A DNA stretch of 44,141 bases from a virus: positions 1 to 44,141 of the IMG/VR virus record IMGVR_UViG_3300036852_000049; one strand, given 5' to 3'. Under the pieces are notes generated by a model. That model did not search any database. It had not been told where the DNA came from and was given only the letters and a program-made list of their open reading frames with translations. A program made the position numbers and the translations under genes. This document shows positions 42,524 to 44,141 of this stretch, piece by piece (the first letter of the stretch is position 1; the number at the start of each line of letters is the position of its first letter).

Positions 42524-44141
42524 AGTGGCCTCACCACGCAGCGCGTTGCTCGAATCATGTCGGCCGTCCCCCCATCTGGCTGGCGGAAGAAGAAGCCGAA
42601 CCCTGGATCGCCGGTCGCGTAGCTCGTATCGTTCCCGGTGAGTATCTGCACGTCGTTGGCCCACACGGTGATGGTCGGACCGACAATGCGACCGCGCAGC
42701 TTGTCGCCGGTCTGCAGTGGCCTACCGAAAGAGCCGCTGCCTGTAAATCCGGTCATCGGCGTAAAGTCGCCGATTGCCCCGTTCCACTTCATCGGGAGAA
42801 CCTGACCGCTGCGCAGGCAGTCGAGTTCGTAAAGCCGCACCGTGGTGCCCGTGTCCGTGCCACGCAACAGGATTTCGATTTCGTGCGTGCCGCCGGTGAT
42901 GGCCGGATCAACCCATATCGTGAGTTCGACCTCGTAGTCGTTCCCGAACCCAGCGGCCAGCGCGTAGGAGTCGTCGTAGGTGTTGCCGGTCTGCGTGCCG
43001 AAGGCATAGCCCCCGTTCGTGCGCACGCGCGTCCACGCTGTGCCGAGACTGCGCCACTTGCCGCCCTCGGAGATCGGGTTCTCGTTCTGGCTGAAGAGCG
43101 TGGTGTATGTGTCGTCTGGCACGAACCCGCCCGCGGCATTGATGGGACTGTTGTCTTTGACGATCAGGTCGTTGTAGTAGATCGCCGTGTCCTTGCGACC
43201 ATCGGCGATGGTGACTGCCATGGTCGTCACACCGGACGAGGGAAGAGCCGCCACGTTGTCGACGCGCAGGACGATGAAGCTCGCCACCTTCACGGCTGAG
43301 CCGCTGTCGTGCGTGCCGATGCCACCGCTGCAGCCGGTCAGCGTGTTGCCGCTCTTGCCGGTGTACTGGACGCGCTGCTCGCCGAAACCGTGCGATGTCC
43401 CTGCCTGCGAGGTGTCGGTCGTGCCGACGACGACCGTGCCAAAGGCCGGCAAGGAGCCCGCGTCGGCGACTGTGATGGACGCCTGTGGCAGGGTGACACT
43501 GGCCGTGGTGCTGGTCTGCGCGCCATCGGCCGACGAGGACAAGGTGATGACGGTGATGCCATTGGCCACGCTGAAGCCGCGCGTCGTGCCGTAGTTGTCG
43601 TTCACGGCCTTGAAGCGGAAGCGCTGGGTCGAGGTCGTGTACTCGAGCGTCCCATCGCCCAGCGCCGTGCCGACGCCACAGGTCGGAACGGTGATGCCGC
43701 CGATGGAGCCACCAACGGCAGAGACTTGACGCCCGCCGGCGGAACGGCCGGTGACGTAGGGCAGCAGCCAGAGGGCATTGTGGGCCGGGCCGTTGCCGAG
43801 CCGGACATCGGTCTTGTCGAAGGTCTTGATATAGGCCTGGCCATCGGGAGCAACCCATTCGGTCCAGCGGGTATTGGCGACGCCCGGTGTCCCCTCGACG
43901 ACGCGGCACGTGATCGTGTAGAAGATGTCGGGGCGCATCTTCACGCCTCCGCTCAGGGGGTCTCCAACGCCGGGACGCACGGTCGCGTTGCTGCGCGCTG
44001 AATAGAGCGTCGAATAGCGGCGGCGATCCTGCTCGCACGCGGTCCATGCCGCGCCGGTGTCCGGGTTGGTGCCGCTCAGCGTATTGGCGCCACGATCGAT
44101 CGCACCCTGCAGCCTGAAGTCGGTGGCGCTGCAATTGGTCA
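42520..44141 (-). CDS. Large tail/adhesin protein, C-terminal part (gene starts at 1961)
   Basis: Continuation of the frame that opens at 1961; 44015-44141 repeat bases 1-127, so unique coding sequence here is 42520-44014. This half contains two lectin/LamG-like sandwiches: RPDIFYTITCRVVEGTPGVA, followed by TRWTEWVAPDGQAYIK, and near the end YEVELTIWVDPAITGGTHEI, LRGRIVGPTITVWANDVQIL and PGFGFFFRQ, a pattern found in carbohydrate-binding domains of phage tails. It stops at TGA 42520, overlapping the 242-aa gene start. Read alone the fragment would wrongly appear to begin at GTG 43980. Confidence 0.85.
   Translation of the reverse strand, partial: TNCSATDFRLQGAIDRGANTLSGTNPDTGAAWTACEQDRRRYSTLYSARSNATVRPGVGDPLSGGVKMRPDIFYTITCRVVEGTPGVANTRWTEWVAPDGQAYIKTFDKTDVRLGNGPAHNALWLLPYVTGRSAGGRQVSAVGGSIGGITVPTCGVGTALGDGTLEYTTSTQRFRFKAVNDNYGTTRGFSVANGITVITLSSSADGAQTSTTASVTLPQASITVADAGSLPAFGTVVVGTTDTSQAGTSHGFGEQRVQYTGKSGNTLTGCSGGIGTHDSGSAVKVASFIVLRVDNVAALPSSGVTTMAVTIADGRKDTAIYYNDLIVKDNSPINAAGGFVPDDTYTTLFSQNENPISEGGKWRSLGTAWTRVRTNGGYAFGTQTGNTYDDSYALAAGFGNDYEVELTIWVDPAITGGTHEIEILLRGTDTGTTVRLYELDCLRSGQVLPMKWNGAIGDFTPMTGFTGSGSFGRPLQTGDKLRGRIVGPTITVWANDVQILTGNDTSYATGDPGFGFFFRQPDGGTADMIRATRCVVRPL
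44015..44141. repeat. Terminal direct repeat, right copy
   Basis: Identical to 1-127; see the left copy. It should be removed when the sequence is circularised. Confidence 0.93.

Noticed and set aside
1-44141. CRISPR array or insertion sequence
   Set aside because: No spaced repeats of array type and no transposase or terminal inverted repeats were seen; the only duplication is the 264/265-bp direct repeat.

Overview
The window is a complete temperate, short-tailed (podovirus-like) phage or prophage genome assembled as one contig. The first and last 127 bases are identical (1-127 = 44015-44141), the usual signature of a circularly closed assembly of 44,014 unique bases. One large minus-strand tail gene therefore runs through the contig ends (1961 down to 1, then 44014 down to 42520). 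Base composition is GC-rich, and the gene content (BPP-1/BcepC6B-like portal, scaffold and capsid, a DUF4224-plus-integrase pair, Burkholderiales-type lysis proteins, an attP in a tRNA-Leu) suggests a beta-proteobacterial host. That host call is an inference from family resemblance.

Control region (13.5-15 kb): a YdaS/Cro-like gene reads left and a helix-turn-helix repressor reads right. Two near-identical 32-bp operators (13870-13901 and 14898-14929, in opposite orientation) each cover a sigma70-like promoter. A third operator half-site contains the repressor start codon.

Rightward early/lysogeny block (14.98-24.3 kb, plus strand): pentapeptide-repeat protein, many small ATGA-coupled genes, a DUF1071-type single-strand annealing protein, an HNH-like protein, a SPOUT RNA methyltransferase, NinB, a PPC-motif protein, a DUF551 protein, DUF4224 and tyrosine integrase. 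These are followed by attP (3' part of a tRNA-Leu), a NinX-like gene and a small tRNA island. A 264/265-bp direct duplication (16214-16478, 21111-21374) sits in this block; one copy is frameshifted.

Leftward block (13.86 kb down to 1, then 44.1 kb down to 24.85 kb, minus strand): small early genes and a DUF1376 replication protein, RusA-like resolvase, a glycoside-hydrolase-like tail protein, a beheaded sugar-epimerase remnant, terminase small and large subunits and the portal. Then come a set of adhesin-like genes (two paralogous 150-aa proteins, the 1151-aa propeller/lectin protein, a repeat fibre), scaffold, major capsid and a probable decoration protein. A four-gene carbohydrate-modification cassette follows (DUF115/Maf-like, GT-B, methyltransferase, GT-A), then tail adaptor and nozzle proteins, a GNAT, ejection-type proteins, a tail fibre and a six-gene lysis cassette that includes a secreted HNH protein. 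Two small plus-strand genes (a lipoprotein at 26443 and a membrane protein at 27533) interrupt this block and look like lysogenic cargo.

The most interesting feature is the Maf-like/glycosyltransferase/methyltransferase cassette placed directly behind the capsid genes. It reads as a candidate virion-glycosylation system.
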